Positions 1 to 14,700 of a DNA stretch of 64,000 nt are shown here, in pieces. The notes under the pieces were generated by a model. The model did not search any database, was not told the origin of the DNA, and saw only the letters and a list, made by a program, of their open reading frames with translations. Origin of the DNA: Ariolimax columbianus (Eukaryota; Mollusca; Gastropoda; Stylommatophora; Arionidae); contig JAVGWX010000002.1 of the NCBI GenBank assembly GCA_036924085.1, positions 53,665,105-53,729,104 of the forward strand, in the 5' to 3' direction. Within the stretch, counting starts at the first letter, position 1. Each line of letters opens with the position of its first letter. Both the position numbers and the translations under genes were made by a program.

Positions 1-3000
1 ACAGTAGCTACACAAACTGGCTGAGCGTGTGTGCCCAGAGTGATCTTACTGTGGCTTCACAAACTGGCTGAGCGTGTGTACCCAGAGTGATCTTACTGTG
101 GCTACACAAACTGGCTGAGCGTGTGTACCCAGAGTGATCTTACAGTAGCTACACAAACTGGCTGAGTGTGTGTACCATGAGTGATCTTACAGTAGCTTCA
201 CAAACTGGCTGAGCGTGTGTACCCAGAGTGATCTTACTGTGGCTACACAAACTGACTGAGTGTGTGTACCATGAGTGATCTTACTGCAGCTACACAAACT
301 GGCTGAGCGTGTGTACCCAGAGTGATCTTACAGTAGCTACACAAACTGGCTGAGCGTGTGTACCCAGAGTGATCTTACAGTAGCTATACAAACTGGCTGA
401 GCGTGTGTGCCCAGAGTGATCTTACTGTGGCTACACAAACTGGCTGAGCGTGTGTGCCCAGAGTGATCTTACTGTGGCTACACAAACTGGCTAAGCGTGT
501 GTACCCAGAGTGATCTTACAGTAGCTAAAAAACTGGCTGAGCGTGTATACCCAGAGTGATCTTACTGTGGCTTCACAAACTGGCTGAGCGTGTGTACCCA
601 AAGTGATCTTACTGGGGCTACACAAACTGACAGAGCGTGTGTGCCCAGAGTGATCTTACAGTAGCTATACAAACTGGCTGAGCGTGTGTACCCAGAGTGA
701 TCTTACTGTGGCTACACAAACTGGCTGAGCGTGTGTACCAAGAGTGATCTTACAGTAGCTACACAAACTGGCTGAGCGTGTGTACCCAGAGTGATCTTAC
801 AGTAGCTATACAAACTGGCTGAGCGTGTGTACCCAGAGTGATCTTACTGTGGCTACACAAACTGGCTGAGCGTGTGTGCCCAGAGTGATCTTACTGTGGC
901 TACACAAACTGGCTGAGCGTGTGTGCCCAGAGTGATCTTACAGTAGCTATACAAACTGGCTGAGCGTGTGTACCCAGAGTGATCTTACAGTAGCTATACA
1001 AACTGGCTGAACGTGTGTGCCCAGAGTGATCTTACTGTGGCTACACAAACTGGCTGAGCGTGTGTACCCAGAGTGATCTTACTGTGGCTACACAAACTGG
1101 CTGAGCGTGTGTGCCCAGAGTGATCTTACTGTTGCTACACAAACTGGCCGAGCGTGTGTACCCAGAGTGATCTTACAGTAGCTACACAAACTGGCTGAGC
1201 GTGTGTACCCAGAGTGATCTTACTGTGGCTTCACAAACTGGCTGAGCGTGTGTACCCAGAGTGATCTTACTGTGGCTACACAAACTGGCGGAGCGTGTGT
1301 ACCCAGAGTGATCTTACTGTGGCTACACAAACTGACTGAGTGTGTGTACCATGAGTGATCTTACTGCAGCTACACAAACTGGCTGAGCGTGTTTACCCAG
1401 AGTGATCTTACAGTAGCTACACAAACTGGCTGAGCGTGTGTACCCAGAGTGATCTTACAGTAGCTATACAAACTGGCTGAGCGTGTGTCCCCAGAGTGAT
1501 CTTACTGTGGCTACACAAACTGGCTGAGCGTGTGTGCCCAGAGTGATCTTACTGTGGCTACACAAACTGGCTAAGCGTGTGTACCCAGAGTGATCTTACA
1601 GTAGCTAAAAAACTGGCTGAGCGTGTGTACCCAGAGTGATCTTACTGTGGCTACACAAACTGGCTGAGCGTGTGTGACCAGAGTGATCTTACTGCAGCTA
1701 CACAAACTTGCTGAGCGTGTGTACCCAGAGTGATCTAACAGTAGCTACACAAACTGGCTGAGCGTGTGTGCCCAGAGTGATCTTACTGTAGCTACAGAAA
1801 CTGGATCAGCGTGTGTACCCAGAGTGATCTTACTGTGGCTTCACAAACTGGCTGAGCGTGTGTACCCAGAGTGATCTTACTGTGGCTACACAAAATGGCT
1901 GAGCGTGTGTACCCAGATTGATCTTACAGTAGCTACACAAACTGGCTGAGCGTGTGTACCGAGAGTGATTTTACTGTGCCTATACAAACTGGCTGAGCGT
2001 GTATACCCAGATTGATCTTACTGTAGCTACTCAAACTGGCTGAGCGTGTGTACCCAGAGTGATCTTACAGTAGCTACACAAACTGGATGAGCGCGTGTAC
2101 CCAGAGTGATCTTACTGTGGCTACACAAACTGGCTGAGCGTGTGTACCAAGAGTTATCTTACAGTAGCTACACAAAATGGCTGAGCGTGTGTACCCAGAG
2201 TGATATTACAGTAGCTACACAAACTGGCTGAACGTGTGTACCCAGAGTGATCTTACTGTGGCTACATAAACTGGCTGAGCGTGTGTACCCAGAGTGATCT
2301 AACAGTAGCTACACAAACTGGCTGAGCGTGTGTACCAAGAGTGATCTTACTGTGGCTACATAAACTGGCTGAGCGTGTATACCCAGAGTGATCTTACTGT
2401 GGCTACACAAACTTGCTGAGCGTGTGTACCAAGAGTGATCTTACAGTAGCTACACAAACTTGCTTAGCGTGTGTACCAAGAGTGATCTTACAGTAGCTAC
2501 ACAAACTGGCTGAGCGTGTGTACCCAGAGTCATCTTACTGTGGCTACACAAACTGGCTGAGCGTGTGTACCAACAGTGATCTTACAGTAGCTATACAAAC
2601 TGGGTGAGCGTGTGTGCCCAGAGTGATCTTACTGTGGCTACACAAACTGGCTGAGCGTGTGTACCCAGAGTGATCTTACTGTGGCTACACAAACTGGCTG
2701 AGCGTGTGTACCCAGAGTGATCTTACACAGTAGCTATACAAACTGGCTGAGCGTGTGTACCCAGAGTGATCTTACAGTAGCTATACAAACTGGCTGAGTG
2801 TGTGTACCCAGAGTGATCTCACAGTAGCTATACAAACTGGCTGAGCGTGTATACCCAGATTGATCTTACTGTAGCTACTCAAACTGGTTGAGCGTGTGTA
2901 CCCAGAGTGATCTTACAGTAGCTACACAAACTGGATGAGCGCGTGTACCCAGAGTGATCTTACTGTGGCTACACAAACTGGCTGAGCGTGTGTACCAAGA

Positions 3001-6000
3001 GTTATCTTACAGTAGCTACACAAAATGGCTGAGCGTGTGTACCCAGAGTGATATTACAGTAGCTACACAAACTGGCTGAACGTGTGTACCCAGAGTGATC
3101 TTACTGTGGCTACATAAACTGGCTGAGCGTGTGTACCCAGAGTGATCTAACAGTAGCTACACAAACTGGCTGAGCGTGTGTACCAAGAGTGATCTTACTG
3201 TGGCTACACAAACTGGCTGAGCGTGTGCACTCAGAGTGATCTTACTGTGGCTACATAAACTGGCTGAGCGTGTATACACAGAGTGATCTTACTGTGGCTA
3301 CACAAACTGGCTGAGCGTGTGTACCAAGAGTGATCTTACAGTAGCTACACAAACTTGCTTAGCGTGTGTACCAAGAGTGATCTTACAGTAGCTATACAAA
3401 CTGGCTGAGCGTGTGTTCCCAGAGTCATCTTACTGTGGCTACACAAACCGGCTGAGCGTGTGTACCAACAGTGATCTTACAGTAGCTATACAAACTGGGT
3501 GAGCGTGTGTGCCCAGAGTGATCTTACTGTGGCTACACAAACTGGCTGAGCGTGTGTACCCAGAGTGATCTTACTGTGGCTACACAAACTGGCTGAGCGT
3601 GTGTACCCAGAGTGATCTTACACAGTAGCTATACAAACTGGCTGAGCGTGTGTACCCAGAGTGATCTTACAGTAGCTATACAAACTGGCTGAGCGTGTGT
3701 ACCCAGAGTGATCTTACAGTAGCTATACAAACTGGCTGAGCGTGTGTGCCCAGAGTGATCTTACTGTGGCTATACAAACTGGCTGAGCGTGTGTACCCAG
3801 AGTGATCTTACTGTGGCTTCACAAACTGGCTGAGCGTGTGTACCCAAAGTGATCTTACTGTGGCTACACAAACTGACTGAGCGTGTGTGCCCAGAGTGAT
3901 CTTACAGTAGCTATACAAACTGGCTGAGCGTGTGTACCCAGAGTGATCTTACTGTTGCTACACAAACTGGCTGAGCGTGTGTACCAAGAGTGATCTTACA
4001 GTAGCTACACAAACTGGCTGAGCGTGTGTACCCAGAGTGATCTTACAGTAGCTATACAAACTGGCTGAGCGTGTGTACCCAGAGTGATCTTACTGTGGCT
4101 ACACAAACTGGCTGAGCGTGTGTGCCCAGAGTGATCTTACTGTGGCTACACAAACTGGCTGAGCGTGTGTGCCCAGAGTGATCTTACAGTAGCTATACAA
4201 ACTGGCTGAGCGTGTGTACCCAGAGTGATCTTACAGTAGCTATACAAACTGGCTGAGCGTGTGTACCCAGAGTGATCTTACAGTAGCTATACAAACTGGC
4301 TGAGCGTGTGTGCCCAGAGTGATCTTACTGTGGCTATACAAACTGGCTGAGCGTGTGTACCCAGAGTGATCTTACTGTGGCTTCACAAACTGGCTGAGCG
4401 TGTGTACCCAAAGTGATCTTACTGTGGCTACACAAACTGACTGAGCGTGTGTGCCCAGAGTGATCTTACTGTGGCTATACAAACTGGCTGAGCGTGTGTA
4501 CCCAGAGTGATCTTACTGTGGCTTCACAAACTGGCTGAGCGTGTGTACCCAAAGTGATCTTACTGTGGCTACACAAACTGACTGAGCGTGTGTGCCCAGA
4601 GTGATCTTACAGTAGCTATACAAACTGGCTGAGCGTGTGTACCCAGAGTGATCTTACTGTGGCTACACAAACTGGCTGAGCGTGTGTACCAAGAGTGATC
4701 TTACAGTAGCTACACAAACTGGCTGAGCGTGTGTACCCAGAGTGATCTTACAGTAGCTATACAAACTGGCTGAGCGTGTGTACCCAGAGTGATCTTACTG
4801 TGGCTACACAAACTGGCTGAGCGTGTGTGCCCAGAGTGATCTTACTGTGGCTACACAAACTGGCTGAGCGTGTGTGCCCAGAGTGATCTTACAGTAGCTA
4901 TACAAACTGGCTGAACGTGTGTGCCCAGAGTGATCTTACTGTGGCTACACAAACTGGCTGAGCGTGTGTACCCAGAGTGATCTTACTGTGGCTACACAAA
5001 CTGGCTGAGCGTGTGTGCCCAGAGTGATCTTACTGTGTCTACACAAACTGGCTGAGCGTGTGTGCCCAGAGTGATCTTACAGTAGCTATACAAACTGGCT
5101 GAGCGTGTGTACCCAGAGTGATCTTACAGTAGCTATACAAACTGGCTGAACGTGTGTACCATGAGTGATCTTACAGTAGCTTCACAAACTGGCTGAGCGT
5201 GTGTACCCAGAGTGGCTACACAGTAGCTATACAAACTGGCTGAGCGTGTGTGCCCAGAGTGATCTTACTGTGGCTACACAAACTGGCTGAGCGTGTGTGC
5301 CCAGAGTGATCTTACTGTGGCTACACAAACTGGCTAAGCGTGTTTACCCAGAGTGATCTTACAGTAGCTAAAAAACTGGCTGAGCGTGTGTACCCAGAGT
5401 GATCTTACTGTGGCTACACAAACTGGCTGAGCGTGTGTGACCAGAGTGATCTTACTGCAGCTACACAAACTTGCTGAGCGTGTGTACCCAGAGTGATATT
5501 ACAGTAGCTACACAAACTGGCTGAGCGTGTGTGCCCAGAGTGATCTTACTGTAGCTACAGAAACTGGCTGAGCGTGTGTACCCAGAGTGATCTTACTGTG
5601 GCTTCACAAACTGGCTGAGCGTGTGTACCCAGAGTGATCTTACTGTGGCTACACAAAATGGCTGAGCGTGTGTACCCAGATTGATCTTACAGTAGCTACA
5701 CAAACTGGCTGAGCGTGTGTACCCAGAGTGATTTTACTGTGCCTATACAAACTGGCTGAGCGTGTATACCCAGATTGATCTTACTGTAGCTACTCAAACT
5801 GGCTGAGCGTGTGTACCCAGAGTGATCTTACAGTAGCTACACAAACTGGATGAGCGTGTGTACCCAGAGTGATCTTACTGTGGCTACACAAACTGGCTGA
5901 GCGTGTGTACCCAGAGTGATCTTACAGTGGCTACACAAAATGGCTGAGCGTGTGTACCCAGAGTGATATTACAGTAGCTACACAAACTGGCTGAACGTGT

Positions 6001-9000
6001 GTACCCAGAGTGATCTTACTGTGGCTACATAAACTGGCTGAGCGTGTGTACCCAGAGTGATTTAACAGTAGCTACACAAACTGGCTGAGCGTGTGTACCA
6101 AGAGTGATCTTACTGTGGCTACACAAACTGACTGAGCGTGTGCACTCAGAGTGATCCTACTGTGGCTACATAGACTGGCTGAGCGTGTATACCCAGAGTG
6201 ATCTTACTGTGGCTACACAAACTGGCTGAGCGTGTGTACCAAGAGTGATCTTACAGTAGCTACACAAACTTGCTTAGCGTGTGTACCAAGAGTGATCTTA
6301 CAGTAGCTACACAAACTGGCTGAGCGTGTATACCCAGAGTGATCTTACAGTAGCTACACAAACTGGCTGAGCGTGTGTACCCAGAGTGATATTACAGTAG
6401 CTACACAAACTGGCTGAGCGTGTATACCCAGCGTGATCTTACAGTAGCTACACAAACTGGCTGAGCGTATGTACCCAGAGTGATCTTACAGTAGCTACAC
6501 AAACTGGCTGAGCCTGTGTACCCAGAGTGATCTTACTGTGGCTACGCCAACTGGCTGAGCGTGTACACCCATAGTGATCTTACTGTGGCTACACAAACTG
6601 GCTGAGCGTGTATACCCAGAGTGGTCTTACTGTGGCTACAACTACTGGCTGAGCGTGTATACCCAGAGTGATCTTACTGTGGCTACACAAACTGGCTGAG
6701 CGTGTGTACCCAGAGTGATCTTACTGTGGCTACACAAACTGGCTGATCGTGTATACCCAGATTGATCTTACTGTGGCTACACAAACTGGCTGAGCGTGTG
6801 TACCCAGAGTGATCTTACAGTAGCTACACAAACTGGCTGAGCGTGTGTGCCCAGAGTGATCTTAATGTGGCTACACAAACTGGCTGAGCGTGTTTGCCCA
6901 GAGTGATCTTACTGTGGCTACACAAACTGGCTGAGCGTGTGTACCAAGAGTATTCGTACAGTAGCTATACAAACTGGCTGAGCGTGTGTGCCCAGAGTGA
7001 TCTTACTGTGGCTACACAAACTGGCTGAGCGTGTGTACCCAGAGTGATCTTACTGTTTCTACACAAACTGGGTGAGCGTGTGTACCCAGAGTGATCTTAC
7101 AGTAGCTATACAAACTGGCTGAGCGTGTGTGCCCAGAGTGATCTTACTGTGGCTACACAAACTGGCTGAGCGTGTGTGCCCAGAGTGATCTTACTGTGCC
7201 TACACAAACTGGCTGAGCGTGTGTACCCAGAGTGATCTTACAGTAGCTACACACACTGGCTGAGCGTGTGTACCCAGAGTGATCTTACTGTGGTTACACA
7301 AACTGGCTCAGCGTGTGTGACTAGAGTGATCTTACTGCAGCTACACAAACTGACTGAGCGTGTGTACCCAGAGTGATCTTACAGTAGCTACACAAACTGG
7401 CTGAGCGTGTGTGCCCAGAGTGATCTTACTGTGGCTACACAAACTGGCTGACCGTGTGTACCCAGAGTGATCTTACTGTGGCTACACAAAATAGCTGAGC
7501 GTGTGTACCCAGAGTGATCTTACAGTAGCTACACAAACTGGCTGAGCGTGTATACCCAGATTGATCTTACTGTAGCTACTCAAACTGGCTGAGCGTGTGT
7601 ACCCAGAGTGATCTTACAGTAGCTACACAAACTGGCTGAGCGTGTGTACCAAGAGTGATCTTACAGTAGCTACACAAACTGGCTGAGCGTGTGTACCAAG
7701 AGTGATCTTACACTAGCTACACAAACTGGCTGAGCGTGTGTACCCAGAGCGATCTTACAGTAGCTACACAAACTGGCTGAGCGTGTGTGCCCAGAGTGAT
7801 CCTACTGTGGCTACACAAACTGGCTGAGCGTGTGTACCCAGAGTGATCTAACAGTAGCTACACAAACTGGCTGAGCGTGTGTACCAAGAGTGATCTTAAT
7901 GTGGCTACACAAACTGGCTGAGCGTGTGTGACCAGAGTGATCTGACTGTTGCTACATAAACTGGCTGATCGTGTATACCCAGATTGATCTTACTGTGGCT
8001 ATACAAACTGGCTGAGCGTGTGTACCCAGAGTGATCTTACAGTAGCTACAAAAACTGGCTGAGCGTGTGTACAAAGAGTGATCTTACAGTAGCTACACAA
8101 ACTGGCTGAGCGTGTGTACCCAGAGTGATCTTACTGCGGCTACACAAACTGGCTGAGCGTGTGTACCTAGAGTGATCTTACAGTAGCTACACAAACTGGC
8201 TGAGCGTTTGTGCCCAGAGTGATCTTAATGTGGCTACACAAACTGGCTGAGCGTGTGTGCCCAGAGTGATCTTACTGTTGCTACACAAACTGGCTGAGCG
8301 TGTGTACCCAGAGTGATCTTACAGTAACTACACAAACTGGCTGAGCGTGTGTACCCAGAGTGATCTTACTGTGGCTTCACAAACTGGCTGAGCGTGTGTA
8401 CCCAGAGTGATCTTACTGTGGCTACACAAACTGGCTGAGCGTGTGTACCCAGAGTGATCTTACTGTAGCTATACAAACTGGCTGAGCGTGTGTGCCCAGA
8501 GTGATCTTACAGTAGCTATACAAACTGGCTGAGCGTGTGTACCCAGAGTGATCTTACTGTGGCTACACAAACTGGCTGAGCGTGTGTACCCAGAGTGATC
8601 TTACTGTGGCTACACAAACTGGCTGAGCGTGTGTACCAAGAGTATTCGTACAGTAGCTATACAAACTGGCTGAGCGTGTGTGCCCAGAGTGATCTTACTG
8701 TGGCTACACAAACTGGCTGAGCGTGTGTACCCAGAGTGATCTTACTGTTTCTATACAAACTTGGTTAGCGTGTGTACCAAGAGTGATCTTACAGTAGCTA
8801 TACAAACTGGCTAAGCGTGTGTGCCCAGAGTGATCTTACTGTGGCTACACAAACTGGCTGTGCGTGTACACCCATAGTGATCTTACTGTGGCTACACAAA
8901 CTGGCTGATCGTGTATACCCAGATTGATCTTACTGTGGCTATACAAACTGGCTGAGCGTGTGTACCCAGAGTGATCTTACAGTAGCTACACAAACTGGCT

Positions 9001-11719
9001 GAGCGTGTGTGCCCAGAGTGATCTTAATGTGGCTACACAAACTGGCTGAGCGTGTTTGCCCAGAGTGATCTTACTGTGGCTACACAAACTGGCTGAGCGT
9101 GTGTACCAAGAGTATTCGTACAGTAGCTATACAAACTGGCTGAGCGTGTGTGCCCAGAGTGATCTTACTGTGGCTACACAAACTGGCTGAGCGTGTGTAC
9201 CCAGAGTTATCTTACTGTTTCTACACAAAATGGGTGAGCGTGTGTACACAGAGTGATCTTACAGTAGCTATACAAACTGGCTAAGCGTGTGTGCCCAGAG
9301 TGATCTTACTGTGACTACACAAACTGGCTGAGCGTGTGTGCCCAGAGTGATATTACTGTGGCTACACAAACTGGCTGAGCGTGTGTACCCAGAGTGATCT
9401 TACAAGAGCTACACACACTGGCTGAGCGTGTGTACCCAGAGTGATCTTACTGTGGCTACACAAACTGGCTCAGCGTGTGTGACTAGAGTGATCTTACTGC
9501 AGCTACACAAACTGACTGAGCGTGTGTACCCAGAGTGATCTTACAGTAGCTACACAAACTGGCTGACCGTGTGTACCCAGAGTGATCTTACTGTGGCTAC
9601 ACAAAATATCTGAGCGTGTGTACCCAGAGTGATCTTACAGTAGCTACACAAACTGGCTGAGCGTGTGTACCCAGAGTGATCTTAATGTGGCTACACAAAC
9701 TGGCTGAGCGTGTATACCCAGATTGATCTTACTGTAGCTACTCAAACTGGCTGAGCGTGTGTACCCAGAGTGATCTTACAGTAGCTACACAAACTGGCTG
9801 AGCGTGTGTACCAAGAGTGATCTTACAGTAGCTACACAAACTGGCTGAGCGTGTGTACCAAGAGTGATCTTACAGTAGCTACACAAACTGGCTGAGCGTG
9901 TGTACCCAGAGCGATCTTACAGTAGCTACACAAACTGGCTGAGCGTGTGTACCAAGAGTGATCTTACTGTGGCTACACAAACTGGCTGAGCGTGTGTGAC
10001 CAGAGTGATCTGACTGTTGCTACATAAACTGGCTGATCGTGTATACCCAGATTCATCTTACTGTGGCTATACAAACTGGCTGAGCGTGTGTACCCAGAGT
10101 GATCTTATAGTAGCTACAAAAACTGGCTGAGCGTGTGTACAAAGAGTGATCTTACAGTAGCTACACAAACTGGCTGAGCGTGTGTACCCAGAGTGATCTT
10201 ATTGCGGCTACACAAACTGGCTGAGCGTGTGTACCTAGAGTGATCTTACAGTAGCTACACAAACTGGCTGAGCGTGTGTACCAAGAGTATTCGTACAGTA
10301 GCTACACAAACTGGCTGAGCGTGTGTGCCCAGAGTGATCTTACTGTTGCTACACAAACTGGCTGAGCGTGTGTACCCAGAGTGATCTTACAGTAACTACA
10401 CAAACTGGCTGAGCGTGTGTACCCAGAGTGATCTTACTGTGGCTTCACAAACTGGCTGAGCGTGTGTACCCAGAGTGATCTTACTGTGGCTACACAAACT
10501 GGCTGAGCGTGTGTACCCAGAGTGATCTTACTGTAGCTATACAAACTGGCTGAGCGTGTGTGCCCAGAGTGATCTTACAGTAGCTATACAAACTGGCTGA
10601 GCGTGTGTACCTAGAGTGATCTTACAGTAGCTACACAAACTGGCTGAGCGTTTGTGCCCAGAGTGATCTTAATGTGGCTACACAAACTGGCTGAGCGTGT
10701 GTGCCCAGAGTGATCTTACTGTTGCTACACAAACTGGCTGAGCGTGTGTACCCAGAGTGATCTTACAGTAACTACACAAACTGGCTGAGCGTGTGTACCC
10801 AGAGTGATCTTACTGTGGCTTCACAAACTGGCTGAGCGTGTGTACCCAGAGTGATCTTACTGTGGCTACACAAACTGGCTGAGCGTGTGTACCCAGAGTG
10901 ATCTTACTGTAGCTATACAAACTGGCTGAGCGTGTGTGCCCAGAGTGATCTTACAGTAGCTATACAAACTGGCTGAGCGTGTGTACCCAGAGTGATCTTA
11001 CTGTGGCTACACAAACTGGCTGAGCGTGTGTACCCAGAGTGATCTTACTGTGGCTACACAAACTGGCTGAGCGTGTGTACCAAGAGTATTCGTACAGTAG
11101 CTATACAAACTGGCTGAGCGTGTGTGCCCAGAGTGATCTTACTGTGGCTACACAAACTGGCTGAGCGTGTGTACCCAGAGTGATCTTACTGTTTCTATAC
11201 AAACTTGGTTAGCGTGTGTACCAAGAGTGATCTTACAGTAGCTATACAAACTGGCTAAGCGTGTGTGCCCAGAGTGATCTTACTGTGGCTACACAAACTG
11301 GCTGAGCGTGTACACCCATAGTGATCTTACTGTGGCTACACAAACTGGCTGATCGTGTATACCCAGATTGATCTTACTGTGGCTATACAAACTGGCTGAG
11401 CGTGTGTACCCAGAGTGATCTTACAGTAGCTACACAAACTGGCTGAGCGTGTGTGCCCAGAGTGATCTTAATGTGGCTACACAAACTGGCTGAGCGTGTT
11501 TGCCCAGAGTGATCTTACTGTGGCTACACAAACTGGCTGAGCGTGTGTACCAAGAGTATTCGTACAGTAGCTATACAAACTGGCTGAGCGTGTGTGCCCA
11601 GAGTGATATTACTGTGGCTACACAAACTGGCTGAGCGTGTGTACCCAGAGTGATCTTACAAGAGCTACACACACTGGCTGAGCGTGTGTACCCAGAGTGA
11701 TCTTACTGTGGCTACACAA

Positions 11720-14700
11720 ACTGGCTCAGCGTGTGTGACTAGAGTGATCTTACTGCAGCTACACAAACTGACTGAGCGTGTGTACCCAGAGTGATCTTAC
11801 AGTAGCTACACAAACTGGCTGACCGTGTGTACCCAGAGTGATCTTACTGTGGCTACACAAAATATCTGAGCGTGTGTACCCAGAGTGATCTTACAGTAGC
11901 TACACAAACTGGCTGAGCGTGTGTACCCAGAGTGATCTTAATGTGGCTACACAAACTGGCTGAGCGTGTATACCCAGATTGATCTTACTGTAGCTACTCA
12001 AACTGGCTGAGCGTGTGTACCCAGAGTGATCTTACAGTAGCTACACAAACTGGCTGAGCGTGTGTACCAAGAGTGATCTTACAGTAGCTACACAAACTGG
12101 CTGAGCGTGTGTACCAAGAGTGATCTTACAGTAGCTACACAAACTGGCTGAGCGTGTGTACCCAGAGCGATCTTACAGTAGCTACACAAACTGGCTGAGC
12201 GTGTGTACCAAGAGTGATCTTACTGTGGCTACACAAACTGGCTGAGCGTGTGTGACCAGAGTGATCTGACTGTTGCTACATAAACTGGCTGATCGTGTAT
12301 ACCCAGATTCATCTTACTGTGGCTATACAAACTGGCTGAGCGTGTGTACCCAGAGTGATCTTATAGTAGCTACAAAAACTGGCTGAGCGTGTGTACAAAG
12401 AGTGATCTTACAGTAGCTACACAAACTGGCTGAGCGTGTGTACCCAGAGTGATCTTATTGCGGCTACACAAACTGGCTGAGCGTGTGTACCTAGAGTGAT
12501 CTTACAGTAGCTACACAAACTGGCTGAGCGTGTGTGCCCAGAGTGAACTTAATGTGGCTACACAAACTGGCTGAGCGTGTGTGCCCAGAGTGATCTTACT
12601 GTTGCTACACAAACTGGCTGAGCGTGTGTACCCAGAGTGATCTTACAGTAACTACACAAACTGGCTGAGCGTGTGTACCCAGAGTGATCTTACTGTGGCT
12701 TCACAAACTGGCTGAGCGTGTGTACCCAGAGTGATCTTACTGTGGCTACACAAACTGGCTGAGCGTGTGTACCCAGAGTGATCTTACTGTAGCTATACAA
12801 ACTGGCTGAGCGTGTGTGCCCAGAGTGATCTTACAGTAGCTATACAAACTGGCTGAGCGTGTGTACCTAGAGTGATCTTACAGTAGCTACACAAACTGGC
12901 TGAGCGTTTGTGCCCAGAGTGATCTTAATGTGGCTACACAAACTGGCTGAGCGTGTGTGCCCAGAGTGATCTTACTGTTGCTACACAAACTGGCTGAGCG
13001 TGTGTACCCAGAGTGATCTTACAGTAACTACACAAACTGGCTGAGCGTGTGTACCCAGAGTGATCTTACTGTGGCTTCACAAACTGGCTGAGCGTGTGTA
13101 CCCAGAGTGATCTTACTGTGGCTACACAAACTGGCTGAGCGTGTGTACCCAGAGTGATCTTACTGTAGCTATACAAACTGGCTGAGCGTGTGTGCCCAGA
13201 GTGATCTTACAGTAGCTATACAAACTGGCTGAGCGTGTGTACCCAGAGTGATCTTACTGTGGCTACACAAACTGGCTGAGCGTGTGTACCCAGAGTGATC
13301 TTACTGTGGCTACACAAACTGGCTGAGCGTGTGTACCAAGAGTATTCGTACAGTAGCTATACAAACTGGCTGAGCGTGTGTGCCCAGAGTGATCTTACTG
13401 TGGCTACACAAACTGGCTGAGCGTGTGTACCCAGAGTGATCTTACTGTTTCTATACAAACTTGGTTAGCGTGTGTACCAAGAGTGATCTTACAGTAGCTA
13501 TACAAACTGGCTAAGCGTGTGTGCCCAGAGTGATCTTACTGTGGCTACACAAACTGGCTGAGCGTGTACACCCATAGTGATCTTACTGTGGCTACACAAA
13601 CTGGCTGAGCGTGTGTACCCAGAGTGATCTTACAGTAGCTACACAAACTGGCTGAGCGTGTGTGCCCAGAGTGATCTTAATGTGGCTACACAAACTGGCT
13701 GAGCGTGTTTGCCCAGAGTGATCTTACTGTGGCTACACAAACTGGCTGAGCGTGTGTACCAAGAGTATTCGTACAGTAGCTATACAAACTGGCTGAGCGT
13801 GTGTGCCCAGAGTGATCTTACTGTGGCTACACAAACTGGCTGAGCGTGTGTACCCAGAGTTATCTTACTGTTTCTACACAAAATGGGTGAGCGTGTGTAC
13901 ACAGAGTGATCTTACAGTAGCTATACAAACTGGCTGAGCGTGTGTGCCCAGAGTGATCTTACAAGAGCTACACACACTGGCTGAGCGTGTGTACCCAGAG
14001 TGATCTTACTGTGGCTACACAAACTGGCTCAGCGTGTGTGACTAGAGTGATCTTACTGCAGCTACACAAACTGACTGAGCGTGTGTACCCAGAGTGATCT
14101 TACAGTAGCTACACAAACTGGCTGACCGTGTGTACCCAGAGTGATCTTACTGTGGCTACACAAAATATCTGAGCGTGTGTACCCAGAGTGATCTTACAGT
14201 AGCTACACAAACTGGCTGAGCGTGTGTACCCAGAGTGATCTTAATGTGGCTACACAAACTGGCTGAGCGTGTATACCCAGATTGATCTTACTGTAGCTAC
14301 TCAAACTGGCTGAGCGTGTGTACCCAGAGTGATCTTACAGTAGCTACACAAACTGGCTGAGCGTGTGTACCAAGAGTGATCTTACAGTAGCTACACAAAC
14401 TGGCTGAGCGTGTGTACCAAGAGTGATCTTACAGTAGCTACACAAACTGGCTGAGCGTGTGTACCCAGAGCGATCTTACAGTAGCTACACAAACTGGCTG
14501 AGCGTGTGTGCCCAGAGTGATCTTACTGTGGCTACACAAACTGGCTGAGCGTGTGTACCCAGAGTGATCTTACTGTGGCTTCACAAACTGGCTGAACGTG
14601 TGTACCCAGAGTGATCTTACTGTGGCTACATAAACTGGCTGAGCGTGTGTACCCAGAGTGATCTAACAGTAGCTACACAAACTGGCTGAGCGTGTGTACC